From: Bradyrhizobium diazoefficiens USDA 110 | Lineage (GTDB): Bacteria; Pseudomonadota; Alphaproteobacteria; Rhizobiales; Xanthobacteraceae | Direction of reading: 5' to 3' | Length of the DNA: 64,000 nucleotides | NCBI RefSeq assembly: GCF_000011365.1 | Contig: NC_004463.1 | Span: 3,954,001-4,018,000, forward strand | Shown: positions 34,164 through 43,566 of the stretch, in pieces | Position numbering within the stretch: position 1 is the first letter of the stretch | How the letters are laid out: the number at the start of each line of letters is the position of its first letter | Translations under genes and position numbers: made by a program | The notes under the pieces: generated by a model | The model's database searches: none | Told to the model about the DNA's origin: nothing | Seen by the model: only the letters and a program-made list of their open reading frames with translations

Positions 34164-35885
34164 ATGCTTCGTCCAAATCGTTGGATCTGGGTCTTCATCG
34201 TTGGCGCTGGCATTTTCGGAACCAATGCGCATGCCGACGATACTGTCGTCCGCAGCTTTGCCAGCGGTTTGGCTGCTTCCATGGTCGGCATCGTTCCGGC
34301 CAGCGAGGACGTGGAACTCGCGGGACCACAAGCACTCAGCGCCGACGGGCAGGGCAACCTGTTTGTGCTCGATCAGGTCAACGGTCGCATCCTGCAGTTT
34401 GACCCGAAACAGCCGAACTCAGATCCTGACGTCCTCAAGATGCCGAAAGACGTCCAGCCGACCGATCTCGTGGTCCACAACGACGACATCATGGTTTGGG
34501 ACGGCGGCGTACGGACGCTGAAGGCGGCGCCAGGGCAGTCCACGCGCGGAATCGGTGGTGACGTGATCCAGCTTGAGGAGGTCTCGAGCCGTAGCGCGGA
34601 CGATCAGGTCGCCGTCTCCGCTTTCGCCCAGATGGGATCGCAGGCGCCCGGCAGCGCGGCCGACTTGCTCAACCAGAATACCCGCGCGGCCATCGTCAAG
34701 ACGACGCGGCAGCCCGACCGGCAATATGTGGCTTCTCGAAGTAAGGGCTCGGTGATCGCCGATATCGTTCCGGACAAGGGCAATGCCAGCGTAAGGGTCG
34801 AGATCCAGACCATGGTCACCAACGAGACGATCGGACAGCTAAGCCTGCGGGTGCGCAACCAGCTCGGAACGGTGGAGTTTCTTGAGATCGACAACGGCGA
34901 CCGCTTCTATGTGCTTGCCGAGGACGTTCCGCCATCGGGAAAGAACGCCTCCACGTTCGTCGCACGCTATGCTGCGAACGGCCGTCTCGAGGGAATCTAT
35001 GAGCTTCCTTTGGAAAATACGCCGCTGACCCGGCGGTTCGTCACGGTTTCGGGCGATGGCGATGTCTATTTCCTCCGGACCAAGCCGGACGGAATTGAAG
35101 TGGTTGGCGTCGGCTTCCGGCCGCTGACCAACGCTTCCATTATCGACGTGCGGCCGTCGCGAACGGCAGCCGCGCCAGCACCGCAATCCGGCGTCAAATT
35201 CGACGCGTCGGCCGCTGTGAGACCTTCCAATCGCCAGCAGGCTATCGAGACCGCGTTTGCATTCGAGGGCATCCAGTGGAAGCTGACGCAGTCGAACTAC
35301 GGCAGCGATCCCGACAGCCAATGCAGCGGCTTCAGTCGTATTCGGCGGCCGTGGTATCTGCAGGGCAAAGTGAACCAGGAGGTGCGCGGTGTGCCCTATT
35401 GCTGGGGCTGCCACGGTTCGCTCGCGAACTTCCGGCAGCGGATCGACAGCGGAGCGCTGGCTGGCAATGTGTGCACTCGCAACGCGCCAAGGCCGGATGT
35501 GGCTGGCGTCGACTGTTCGGCATTCGTCAGCGCCGCGTGGGGACTTTCTGTCCACTACACGACTGCCGCTATTCCTGCGATCGCAGCCTCCGTGGCAAAT
35601 CCCTGGGACCTGAGGCCCGGCGATGCGCTGAACAAGCCGGGCTCGCACGTGATGTTGTTCCTGCGGTTCACGCCCGATCGCAAGGCCGAGGTGATGGAAT
35701 CCTCGACCGGTGGCTGCAACGGTCGCGTCTGCCGCAACGTCTACCCGTTGGCGAGCCTGCTTTCGCGTGGCTACGTTCCGGTCCGCTTTCGGGCGTTCGC
35801 GGATGACCAGGCGACAGTCTCAGCGAGCGCCTATCAAGAGGCCGAACCGCAGCCGGGCCGCAAGACGGCGAGCAAAAGGCGCTGA
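34164..35885 (+). CDS. Exported beta-propeller-like / NlpC-P60-like protein
   Basis: A 573-residue exported protein: signal peptide about 1-24 (to NAHA|DD); residues 45-330 read like a beta-propeller (LSADGQGNLFVLDQVNGRILQF, RFVTVSGDGDVYFLRT). A C-terminal cysteine-peptidase-like domain has GVDCSAFVSAAW (Cys near 450) and PGSHVMLFLRF (His near 495). That C/H pair fits an NlpC/P60-type wall amidase. Four extra cysteines (YCWGCHG, NVCTR, GGCNGRVC) suggest disulfides. It may open the wall for the T6SS or be a toxin; both are inference. Confidence 0.8.
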   Translation: MLRPNRWIWVFIVGAGIFGTNAHADDTVVRSFASGLAASMVGIVPASEDVELAGPQALSADGQGNLFVLDQVNGRILQFDPKQPNSDPDVLKMPKDVQPTDLVVHNDDIMVWDGGVRTLKAAPGQSTRGIGGDVIQLEEVSSRSADDQVAVSAFAQMGSQAPGSAADLLNQNTRAAIVKTTRQPDRQYVASRSKGSVIADIVPDKGNASVRVEIQTMVTNETIGQLSLRVRNQLGTVEFLEIDNGDRFYVLAEDVPPSGKNASTFVARYAANGRLEGIYELPLENTPLTRRFVTVSGDGDVYFLRTKPDGIEVVGVGFRPLTNASIIDVRPSRTAAAPAPQSGVKFDASAAVRPSNRQQAIETAFAFEGIQWKLTQSNYGSDPDSQCSGFSRIRRPWYLQGKVNQEVRGVPYCWGCHGSLANFRQRIDSGALAGNVCTRNAPRPDVAGVDCSAFVSAAWGLSVHYTTAAIPAIAASVANPWDLRPGDALNKPGSHVMLFLRFTPDRKAEVMESSTGGCNGRVCRNVYPLASLLSRGYVPVRFRAFADDQATVSASAYQEAEPQPGRKTASKRR

Positions 35886-35942
35886 ACCCGGTGTGTCGCT
35901 GGCGCTACAGAATGGATAGGAAGGATGTCGAGGTGGATCACG

Positions 35943-37724
35943 ATGCGGATGCCCAGGGAACTTGATTGCGGGATCAAGCGGCTATGCGCCACCATCGGGC
36001 TCGCTGCGTTGATCGGGCTGATATCCCCGCACGCGCATGCGACAGGAGGATTGTCGATCAGCAATCCGGACGGGGCGGCGGTGCGCGCGCTCGTGATCGG
36101 GATCGATGACTATCAGCACGTGCGGAAATTGAAGGGCGCGGTCGCCGACGCCACTGACATCGTGACCAGCTTGAAGAGCATGGGGGTTGGCGACGTCGTC
36201 GTACTCACTAACGCACAGGCCGACAGGGCAAGCATCTTGCGCGAGATCAGTTCACTGGTGGAGCGGACCAAGAACAACGACCTCATTTTTCTGTCGATCG
36301 CAGGTCATGGAACCCAGGAGCCGGAGCGCGTCAAGGGCTCGGAGCCGGACGGGATGGAAAACGTGTTCCTGCTGCCAGGCTTTGAAACCACGCCAACCGG
36401 GTCCATTGAACGTGTTCTGGGCAGCGAGTTCAACCATTTCATCCGGCAGTTCGAGCTTCGCGGAGCGAAGGTGATCTTCGTGGCTGATACCTGCCACGGC
36501 GGCGGTATGGTGCGCGATATCGATCCGCGTGCCGCTGAGATGAGCTTCCGGCAGGTGCCGCGTTACACATTGCTGGTTGACGAACTGAAGCCGGTGTCGG
36601 ACAGCAACGATCCGAAGTCAGAACTCGATCTTGACCACACGGCGTTCCTGGCTGCGGTGGACCGCTACACCAAGGCGCCGGAAGTCCGCATCCCTGGCAT
36701 CGATGGCTTGCGCGGGGCTCTCAGCTATGCGGTCGCACGGGCGGTGGAGGGTAGCGCGGACATCAATCACGATGGGAAGGTGACGCTCAAGGAGCTCTTC
36801 AGCAATGTTCGACAGGTGGTCTATCAGCTCTCGGACCAGCGCCAGAACATCGTGACCATATCATCGCCGCCTCAGACGCCGGATACCGACATCGCCTTCG
36901 AATTGACGCGCGGTGTCGTGCTGATTCAGGGGCCGGCCGCGAGAGCGGCCTCCGGCCCGGCCGGATCCGGGGCGCCCGTCGAGGGACAAGCGCCCGCGCC
37001 GCCGGCTGTCACGGCCAAGGCACCAAACATTCCCACCCTTGCCGCGGCGGCGACCAAGGAACTTCCGACCGGCGACGCGCCGGCCCCCCTCCGTCTCGCT
37101 GCGCCAATCCGGCTGGCGGCGCTCGACGGCAAGACGAACTATTTTGCGAGCGTGGCGCCAAAGGATGTTCCCGTGCAGGCTGTTCAACCGACGGACAATC
37201 CCGACCTGATCTGGGATCCCGTGTCGCACGACGTGATCGCGTGGGGCGACGTAGTCGCCTACGGGATCGACGTTGCCAGCCTGCCGACGGTCGTTGACCG
37301 GACAGCGGCAATTCGTGAACTGAAGCGCATTGCGACCCGGTCGCCGCAGATCATGCGCATCTGGCCGGACGATCGCCAACAGCGTGCTGGCCAGACTGTC
37401 GAAGTTGATCTGTCTGATGTGGGGTCAAGAGCGGTGTTGCTGTTCAATGTGTCTGGCGATGGCACCATCCAATTGTTGTATCCGGTGGGTTCCGATGCGG
37501 CACTGGCCCGATCGGCGAGTTTGCGCCTACCGCTCAGGGTCGGCGAGCCGTTCGGCGCGGAACAGATCGTTGCAGTGACCTCGCAGCAACGCATGGTCGA
37601 TCTTGAGACAGTCCTGATGCAGCTCAACCGGCGCCGCGCTTCGGGGCAGGTGATCAAGAGCCTCGAGCGGTACTTGCCTGCGGACGCGCGGATCGCCTCG
37701 GTCGGCTTCTTCAGTGCTCCCTGA
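35943..37724 (+). CDS. Exported caspase-like (peptidase C14) protein
   Basis: A 593-residue protein: signal peptide to HAHA|TG, then a caspase p20-like domain (residues 30-330) with the His in SIAGHGTQ (near 120) and the Cys in VADTCHGGG (near 183). An EF-hand-type calcium loop, DINHDGKVTLKE, lies near 273. After a long Ala/Pro linker, the C-terminal part (about 475-593, RAVLLFNVSGDGTIQLLYPVG) looks DUF4384-like. ATG 35943 has GAGGTGG six bases upstream; the ATG at 35925 touches its own site. The gene lies 58 bp after the NlpC gene, in the same direction. Confidence 0.88.
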   Translation: MRMPRELDCGIKRLCATIGLAALIGLISPHAHATGGLSISNPDGAAVRALVIGIDDYQHVRKLKGAVADATDIVTSLKSMGVGDVVVLTNAQADRASILREISSLVERTKNNDLIFLSIAGHGTQEPERVKGSEPDGMENVFLLPGFETTPTGSIERVLGSEFNHFIRQFELRGAKVIFVADTCHGGGMVRDIDPRAAEMSFRQVPRYTLLVDELKPVSDSNDPKSELDLDHTAFLAAVDRYTKAPEVRIPGIDGLRGALSYAVARAVEGSADINHDGKVTLKELFSNVRQVVYQLSDQRQNIVTISSPPQTPDTDIAFELTRGVVLIQGPAARAASGPAGSGAPVEGQAPAPPAVTAKAPNIPTLAAAATKELPTGDAPAPLRLAAPIRLAALDGKTNYFASVAPKDVPVQAVQPTDNPDLIWDPVSHDVIAWGDVVAYGIDVASLPTVVDRTAAIRELKRIATRSPQIMRIWPDDRQQRAGQTVEVDLSDVGSRAVLLFNVSGDGTIQLLYPVGSDAALARSASLRLPLRVGEPFGAEQIVAVTSQQRMVDLETVLMQLNRRRASGQVIKSLERYLPADARIASVGFFSAP

Positions 37725-37743
37725 CTTTTAGGGAGAGCAGGCC

Positions 37744-38391
37744 ATGCCGTCATCGCAGCCGATCCGCCGGGAGCGACCATGGCTCGCATTCCTGCTGCTG
37801 CTGGCGGGTAGCGGAGCTTCGTCCGCAGCACCGTTGCCGTCGGCATCGCTGAATGTCGGCACGACGTATGCACCCTGGCTTTGGCCCGTACAAGCGGCGC
37901 GCAGGCAGGCCAATACCGCGAGTGTGTCCCTTCAGATCCTGCCGGGTCAGACCGTCAACCTCGGCGGCAAGGTCACGTTCGGCGTCACCGCGAGGAAGCC
38001 GGGATATCTCATTCTCGTCGACGTCGACGCGGAAGGGCGAATGTCCCAGATCTTTCCGACTCCCGAGCTATTGGCGCAGTCGGACGGACGCGACATCAAT
38101 CTCGTCAAGCCCGGCGTCGAATTTGTCGTTCCAACCCCGGCGGCTCGGCAGCGTGGTTTTGAATATGTCGTCTCACCGCCGACTGGGTCAGCAGTGATGA
38201 TCGCCATCCTGAGCGAGCGGCGGGTGCAGTTGCTCGATTTGCCGGACTTGCCGCGCAAGCTACAAGATCAGGCCGAGGCGTTGAGCTATCTAACGGCCTG
38301 GACCAGTGAGCTGCGCGTGCCGGACAACGGCAGCGGAAAGCTGGTGACGAATAATTGGTCGTTCGACGTCAAATCCTATTCCATCAAGTGA
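37744..38391 (+). CDS. Exported DUF4384-domain protein
   Basis: A 215-residue exported protein with a signal peptide (FLLLLAGSGASSAA) and a DUF4384 domain (residues 60-165: VTFGVTARKPGYLILVDVDAEGRMSQIFPTP). It lies 19 bp after the caspase gene, so it is very likely in the same transcript. The function of DUF4384 is not established; it often accompanies caspases and kinases in envelope sensing. Confidence 0.85.
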   Translation: MPSSQPIRRERPWLAFLLLLAGSGASSAAPLPSASLNVGTTYAPWLWPVQAARRQANTASVSLQILPGQTVNLGGKVTFGVTARKPGYLILVDVDAEGRMSQIFPTPELLAQSDGRDINLVKPGVEFVVPTPAARQRGFEYVVSPPTGSAVMIAILSERRVQLLDLPDLPRKLQDQAEALSYLTAWTSELRVPDNGSGKLVTNNWSFDVKSYSIK

Positions 38392-38418
38392 GCCCGGCAA
38401 GGCCAAGGCCTGTGAAGG

Positions 38419-39411
38419 CTAAAGCTTGCTCAGCCGACTGAAGAAGCCACCCCGGGCGATCATGTAATGAATGTCCTTTGGAAAGGGAAAAGCGCTGCGA
38501 ACGTTGGAAATCGCGCCCTGAAGGAATTCCCCGTGCTGTGGCGCCGGCTTGTGGTGCAGAGGCGGCTGGTCAGCGACTTGCGGTATCATGAAGCGATCCA
38601 CGTAAGCCGGGTCCAGGTCGTTGACCCTGACCATCTGGCCAAATGCCGGGAACAGGTCGTAATGACCGACCCTTACGCTAAGGTTCTTGAGAGCAGGGCG
38701 TTGTGGCTGCGCTTGATTGCCATCGGCCGTCGCCAGCCCGCGCCCGATCAGGTCCAGCTTCACCGATTGCGGGAGAGTTGATGGACCATACACGATCTCG
38801 AGCGCGCGGCCGCTCTGTCCAGACAACCACTGATACCAGAAGGTCGCATCGTCGGGCCGCGCATTGGCGCCGTAGAGGCAGTCAAATCCCCAACAGGCCG
38901 TCAGCTTGCCCTGATACTTTCCAAGGTTCCCGACGAGATTGCGCATGCCGTTACCGCCGCCGGAGTGGCATGCGATGATGAGCTTGCCGATCTGGAGCTG
39001 AGGAATGGACGTCGAGGAGAGACCCAGGAACCTGGCAAGAGCTCCAAGGACCTCCTCGAGATAGCGTTCGCCCCAGCTCGCGGTTGCCAGGTCAGACACG
39101 TTGTAGTTTCCGGCAAAGGTGTCGCCAACGGCATATTCGTAGCCCAGGAACGGCGCGATAAGCACCACGTCCTTGCCGGAATCCCGGACCTGTTCGCGCA
39201 GCCGCGCTGGATCGTTGTGGAATAGGAATTCATGGTTTTTGACATAGAAGCCGTGAAGCCAGATCACGACATCGAACTTGGTGGCAGCTGTTGGGTGCTT
39301 TGGCGGAAGATAAACCGCCGTCGGCTTCATGCCGGGTGCCTGCCGCTTCGTGAAGAGCGTCACCCCCGGAAAGGCGTTGGCGTCCTTTTGCTCAAGCTCA
39401 CACGCAACCAC
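38419..39411 (-). CDS. Alpha/beta-hydrolase-like protein
   Basis: A 330-residue protein with a hydrolase pattern: strand FDVVIWLHGFYVKN, and IIACHSGGGNGM near residue 149 with the likely Ser nucleophile. There is no clear export signal. The only start in reach is a GTG at 39411, yet the upstream in-frame codons (SQVLAWIGRSGATC) also look coding back to a stop at about 39461, so the N-terminus may be truncated or begin with a rare codon. It is convergent with the DUF4384 gene. A lipase/esterase effector is a plausible but unproven role; GxSxG is not perfect. Confidence 0.65.
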   Translation of the reverse strand: MVACELEQKDANAFPGVTLFTKRQAPGMKPTAVYLPPKHPTAATKFDVVIWLHGFYVKNHEFLFHNDPARLREQVRDSGKDVVLIAPFLGYEYAVGDTFAGNYNVSDLATASWGERYLEEVLGALARFLGLSSTSIPQLQIGKLIIACHSGGGNGMRNLVGNLGKYQGKLTACWGFDCLYGANARPDDATFWYQWLSGQSGRALEIVYGPSTLPQSVKLDLIGRGLATADGNQAQPQRPALKNLSVRVGHYDLFPAFGQMVRVNDLDPAYVDRFMIPQVADQPPLHHKPAPQHGEFLQGAISNVRSAFPFPKDIHYMIARGGFFSRLSKL

Positions 39412-39551
39412 ACAGGTCGCTCCGCTTCGGCCAATCCAGGCAAGGACCTGGCTGACCTGGTGTTAAGCTCTGCTGCCCGTCACACATTCTCGACACCAAA
39501 ATCCGCGCGGCCTCCTGGCCTTCCATGACGCCGTGGCAGCCTTGCGCGTTG

Positions 39552-41414
39552 CTAGCGGCAGGACTCGACATTACCTACGTTGCCCCCGGGGCCGCCCCCG
39601 CCGCGGTATTCGAGGTGGCAGCCGCGACTGACCTGACGGCACAGAGATTGATCACAAACGATCTGACCACTGCCGCCGCCGCTGTTCTTCACAGTTGCTT
39701 GCCGCCGCGGAACGTCGGCTGTTGGCTCCGGTCTCTCGCGGGCCGGACGATCCGCACGTGACGGACGCTCGTCCGTGTTGCGCTTCGCAACCGGTTTCTT
39801 CCCGCGTCGCTTCTCGCATTCATTGTCGTCGTTGAGGAACGAACCCTCGGCACAGGTGATCCTACTGCACTGGTCGCCGTCGGGCCTGTAGCCGCGATCG
39901 CAGATCAGCGGGCAGACCCGCGATGGCCTAAGCTTGATCGCGTCAAGAGCATCCAGACTTGCAAGCTTGACGTCCAGTTTGGTGCCTGCGTGCCGGTTGA
40001 AGAGAGCCAACGAGCGCTGCGAGGCCGCATTCCATTGGCCATCGACGGGGCCGGCGAAGCAGCCGACGCGGCTCAATTCGCCTTGTACGGACTTGGCGAT
40101 ATCGGCTCTTGCGATATCGGTCTGGCGCGGCTCGTCACTCAGTGCCGCAAGCTTGGGCGTCTTGCTGTACTCACCGGGCGCAGCGGCCGTAGGGTTATCC
40201 GCGACGGTACTCTCAACGGCCGGCTTATTCCCGGAGAGTGCAGCGACGATTGTAGATTCGGATGCAGTCCGTTTCCGTTCCGCCTCGGTGGCCTGCTCCT
40301 GCGCCGCTTGCTTCGTCCTCTCGGCGGCAATCCGGGCCTCTTCCGCAGCCTTCAGATCCGCGGCCGCCTTCTCCTGTTCGGCACGCTGGGCGCCCTGGGA
40401 CATCAGGCGAGCTTGTTGCTGCTCGGCCTGCTGCGCTTTCGCCGTCGCCGCGACGCGTGCGTCCTCGGCCTCGAGCTGATTAAGCTGCAGCTTGGCCAGA
40501 TTTGAGTAGTATCCGTCTGGATGCTGGGTCAGGAACGCGTTCAGAGCGGGCTTGTTGCGGAGCTGCAAGGCCAATTCGTAATCGCGACGAATTTCCGACT
40601 GGGGGTTGGCTGCTTGTATCGGCTCCTCGGCCTTGGCAGCCGGAACCAGTGCAACGTCTTCGCCGCCCAGCGAGCCGTAGACATAGGGCTCCTGTCGGTT
40701 GCCCGTGGCTTGCAAGACATCGTCGCGGACGAAGCCGAAAGCCCTGCGCAAGTCGAGCCCCGGCTTTGCAATATACTTCACGAGAGCCGTCGCGTACGGA
40801 CTATTCTTGCTGTTGCCATCGAGTGCGGTTAGTCCGGCTTTCGCCGCAAACGCGATCAGTGTGTTGGAGACGGCGGGTTCGACCCTGGCCAGCCCGCGGC
40901 TGATTGATCGCGAGGCAACTGTACGCTTCATTGAGTCGGCAAACGGATTGTTGCGGCACGCGTCGACGATCACAACGCGCAGCTGCCTCGCAGGCTCGAT
41001 CGCCAGCAGGACACGGTCGAGCGAGAATGCTTCGTCATAGATATCCGTGTCACGCTCGAGTCTGGCGTCTGTCGGGATCAGATAGTTCGTCCCGTCGATC
41101 TCGATACCGTGGCCAGCATAGTACACCAAGGCAATGTCGGCATTGCGGGCCTGATCGGCGAATTCTCTCAGGGCCCGCCGCATGTCGGTCGCGGCGAGGT
41201 TGAGCCTTGAGTCAACCACATCGAAACCTGCGCCCTTCAAGGTCGCGGCGATGGCCGCAGCGTCATTGGCCGGGTTTGGAAGCAGTGGGGCGTTTTGATA
41301 GCTGGAATTGCCGACCACCAAAGCCACGCGCTTTGTCGCCCAGGCTGGCTGAGAGGCCAGGAACAGCGAAGCGGCGAGAAGAAGACAAACCCTGAGGTGC
41401 CTGTACAATCTCAT
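39552..41414 (-). CDS. Exported caspase-like protein with coiled coil
   Basis: A 620-residue protein: signal peptide to QPAWA|TK, caspase p20-like domain (residues 25-240) with YYAGHGIE (His near 100) and VDACRNNPF (Cys near 150). A long Ala/Glu/Gln coiled coil (about 300-400) follows, then a peptidoglycan-binding-like segment (VQGELSRVGCFAGPVDGQWN). A Cys-rich, basic tail (CPLICDRGYRPDGDQC) closes it. This caspase layout is common in Bradyrhizobium relatives as I recall. ATG 41414 is preferred over the GTG at 41423. It faces the other caspase gene across the hydrolase gene. Confidence 0.88.
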   Translation of the reverse strand: MRLYRHLRVCLLLAASLFLASQPAWATKRVALVVGNSSYQNAPLLPNPANDAAAIAATLKGAGFDVVDSRLNLAATDMRRALREFADQARNADIALVYYAGHGIEIDGTNYLIPTDARLERDTDIYDEAFSLDRVLLAIEPARQLRVVIVDACRNNPFADSMKRTVASRSISRGLARVEPAVSNTLIAFAAKAGLTALDGNSKNSPYATALVKYIAKPGLDLRRAFGFVRDDVLQATGNRQEPYVYGSLGGEDVALVPAAKAEEPIQAANPQSEIRRDYELALQLRNKPALNAFLTQHPDGYYSNLAKLQLNQLEAEDARVAATAKAQQAEQQQARLMSQGAQRAEQEKAAADLKAAEEARIAAERTKQAAQEQATEAERKRTASESTIVAALSGNKPAVESTVADNPTAAAPGEYSKTPKLAALSDEPRQTDIARADIAKSVQGELSRVGCFAGPVDGQWNAASQRSLALFNRHAGTKLDVKLASLDALDAIKLRPSRVCPLICDRGYRPDGDQCSRITCAEGSFLNDDNECEKRRGKKPVAKRNTDERPSRADRPARERPEPTADVPRRQATVKNSGGGSGQIVCDQSLCRQVSRGCHLEYRGGGGPGGNVGNVESCR

Positions 41415-42132
41415 GGCGAACACCCAACCTATGCCCGTAGAATGGTGACGTCGCGAGGACGGCCGCGTAAGAAATAATTCCTGAATTCGTACGCTACTGG
41501 CGGCTGCCTGTCTGCATACAGTACCGATCTCGAGCCCGATCCATTCCTATGTGTTGTTTTGAAATGCGGAGGCGTTCAAAAGGTGCGGAGGATTATTGCG
41601 GCCGGGCGTTGTGCGCCGATTCATGTGGATGATGGGCGCCCGCCAATGTTGTGCTGTCGTGCGACCTCGGTATAAGATGTTGATGTAAAACAGTTATTAC
41701 ATTCTTGCTGGCCTGCACGCGGCAGCGCACCAGAAGGCTCTGACGTGGTTCAAACGAAAGTTCCGCTGACGGCGATCGAGCGGACGTGAAGTCCAAGGAC
41801 GGGCTCGCGGATCGACCGTCTCGGTCGCAGCTTGCAATCAGGTCAACAGCGCGGAGCAAGGCCGTCAGTTCGGCTTCGGGCAGTGATGGACTTTGCGAAG
41901 AATTCGACTCGTCCATCGAGCTATGGCTTGGCGACCACGAAGCCGTAGAAGTTCTCCAGGAGCTGATCCTCCGTGAGAGAGGACGTTCTTGTGGCCTTTG
42001 TACTCTTCATCTCCCCAAATGAAGACCGTCATTTTCAAGTTCCCGAGCGCAGCACGATCCAATGACGAGCTTGAGCCACATCGAGCCCGACGTCGCCTGA
42101 TCCGACGCGTCGAGCAGACTGGGCGTCGATAA
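41415..42132. other. 720-bp stretch without a confident gene
   Basis: Lower coding quality, with several short broken frames. The minus frame 41593-41916 (107 codons, MDESNSSQSPSLPEAELTALLRAVDL) and a short peptide frame ending at about 41930 (SLTEDQLLENFYGFVVAKP) lie in different frames side by side, as in a decayed gene. None resembles a family I know. The promoter of the caspase gene should lie near 41415-41480. Confidence 0.4.
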
Positions 42133-42216
42133 GCAAACAGACGCGGTAGCCCGCGGCAAATAGCCGGCTCGCCCTATCTATACTGCCGGTGCCCGACGGC
42201 CAAGAAGGCGCTCGAC

Positions 42217-42678
42217 GTGGTCAATACGATCTGGTCAAAGGCCAAGATCGCGTTCGTGATCAGCGATTGCTTGATGGAGAAGCCGCTCGACATGGCAAAG
42301 AGCGCACGCAGCAATGATCAGCGATTGCTGGGTGTTCTTACCTCTCGGCACGATCCGGACAATGCCATCCACATCTACCTCGTCAATTCGATCGAAAATC
42401 TGTCCGCTGGCGGAGGCTCATACCCCAATAGCGAACCCGAGCCGGCAAGCTTCGTCCAGTGGTATGGCAATGACCACGCCAATGGACGCGCCTGGGCTCA
42501 CGAGCTTGGTCATCTGATGAGCCTTGATCACGTCGAGATCGATTATTCCAATGAGAAGCAGGCGGCGCAGCGCGTCAAGAACCTCATGACGATAGGATTG
42601 AGCGCCGGCTCCGACTTGACTGGCCAGCAGATCGATGCAGCCAAGGGCTCAAAGCTGGTCAAGCGATTTGGTGGATAA
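42217..42678 (+). CDS. Metzincin-like zinc-peptidase fragment
   Basis: 153 codons from a GTG at 42217. It contains HELGHLMSLDH (first His near residue 95), the extended HExxHxxxxxH zinc motif of metzincins, with Ser where Gly is usual. NLMTIG follows as a plausible Met-turn. In-frame codons upstream of the GTG (PTAKKALDVV, back to a stop at 42130-42132) also look like protein, and no ATG precedes them, so the gene appears to have lost its N-terminus or to be frameshifted. It is the fourth HExxH protein in the window. Confidence 0.7.
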   Translation: MVNTIWSKAKIAFVISDCLMEKPLDMAKSARSNDQRLLGVLTSRHDPDNAIHIYLVNSIENLSAGGGSYPNSEPEPASFVQWYGNDHANGRAWAHELGHLMSLDHVEIDYSNEKQAAQRVKNLMTIGLSAGSDLTGQQIDAAKGSKLVKRFGG

Positions 42679-43091
42679 GTCGTTGGCCGACCGCAGAAGT
42701 CGTCGCCTCCGTCGTCCTGCAGGTCGCGCGTCCGCGCGAAACGGTCCGAACGTCCTCTGCGCGAGGCGGTCTCCACTGAATTCAGCCAAACGATCACATT
42801 GTGGCAATCGACGCAGTCGTGTGCTCCCGGCCCGACGTCGAGGCGGCAAGTTCCATCGCGCCGGGCCTCGTAGGCGGAGCCCTTGGCGAGCCCCTTGTCG
42901 GAAATCGAAAAGCAACTGAATGACTGCGTTTCGCGCATGGCAGCGACAGCCTTAGTGAGAGTAGATCGAGCAGACGACGCCAGGTTCCTGTTCGCGAGAA
43001 CCTCGTCGCTCCAGCCCAGACGTTTAGCGCGAGAGTCCATGATTGCGATCACAGAACCGGTGACCACTTCGCCTGCTTTGCGCAAAGCCAT
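42543..43091 (-). CDS. Hypothetical protein, doubtful
   Basis: An open minus-strand frame whose first 110 codons (MALRKAGEVVTGSVIAIMDS; GPGAHDCVDCHNVIVWLNS) look like real protein. The end (from about 42770 leftward) is Arg-rich and overlaps the 3' end of the metzincin-like gene on the other strand, suggesting a frameshift near there. I know no family. The ATG at 43091 has no strong ribosome-binding site. Confidence 0.35.
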   Translation of the reverse strand: MALRKAGEVVTGSVIAIMDSRAKRLGWSDEVLANRNLASSARSTLTKAVAAMRETQSFSCFSISDKGLAKGSAYEARRDGTCRLDVGPGAHDCVDCHNVIVWLNSVETASRRGRSDRFARTRDLQDDGGDDFCGRPTTYPPNRLTSFEPLAASICWPVKSEPALNPIVMRFLTRCAACFSLE

Positions 43092-43105
43092 CCGCAATTG
43101 ACACG

Positions 43106-43354
43106 CAATGCCAAATCACCAACGAGCACACCAAGTGCTTCCGCGATATTGCGCTGCGGCTGCTGGGCGACGCCTACCGTTTCGCTTTGTTTTTGATGGG
43201 GATCAGGCAGACGCAGAGCAAGCCGGCAAAAGTACTATCTAGATGCGCTGTCGCTTTGACAGCGGTCGGGTAGGGGCTTCGAGGTCTAGGGAAATTCCGC
43301 GAAGTCGTCGTGCTGTACGAGTTCCACGGCCTGTCCTACCGCGACCCCTCCTAG
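43106..43354 (+). pseudogene. Remnant resembling an ECF sigma factor
   Basis: In one frame, 43136-43201 reads CFRDIALRLLGDAYRFALFLMG, which resembles sigma region 2. 43292-43354 reads KFREVVVLYEFHGLSYRDPS followed by a stop, which resembles the start of region 4 (normally ...GLSYREIA). The piece between is too short, carries a stop (43271) and lacks the helix-turn-helix that should follow. It is non-functional as read. The resemblance is by eye. Confidence 0.45.
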
Positions 43355-43566
43355 GTCGTCACTGCTCCGATCGCGACAATGATGTCGCGTTGCACAGCGC
43401 ACACTGCTTCGGCGCCAGATCGAAATGGGAAGAAGATCACAACCTTCGTTGTAGCTACCGATTTCATGAACTTCTCTTCTCTTGCCCGCACTAAAAACAA
43501 GGCGGTCCTGCGCCGTCCGGCCGATCGCCGACGAGTTGCTATCTGTTCACTGCAGGTCGAAGAGAC

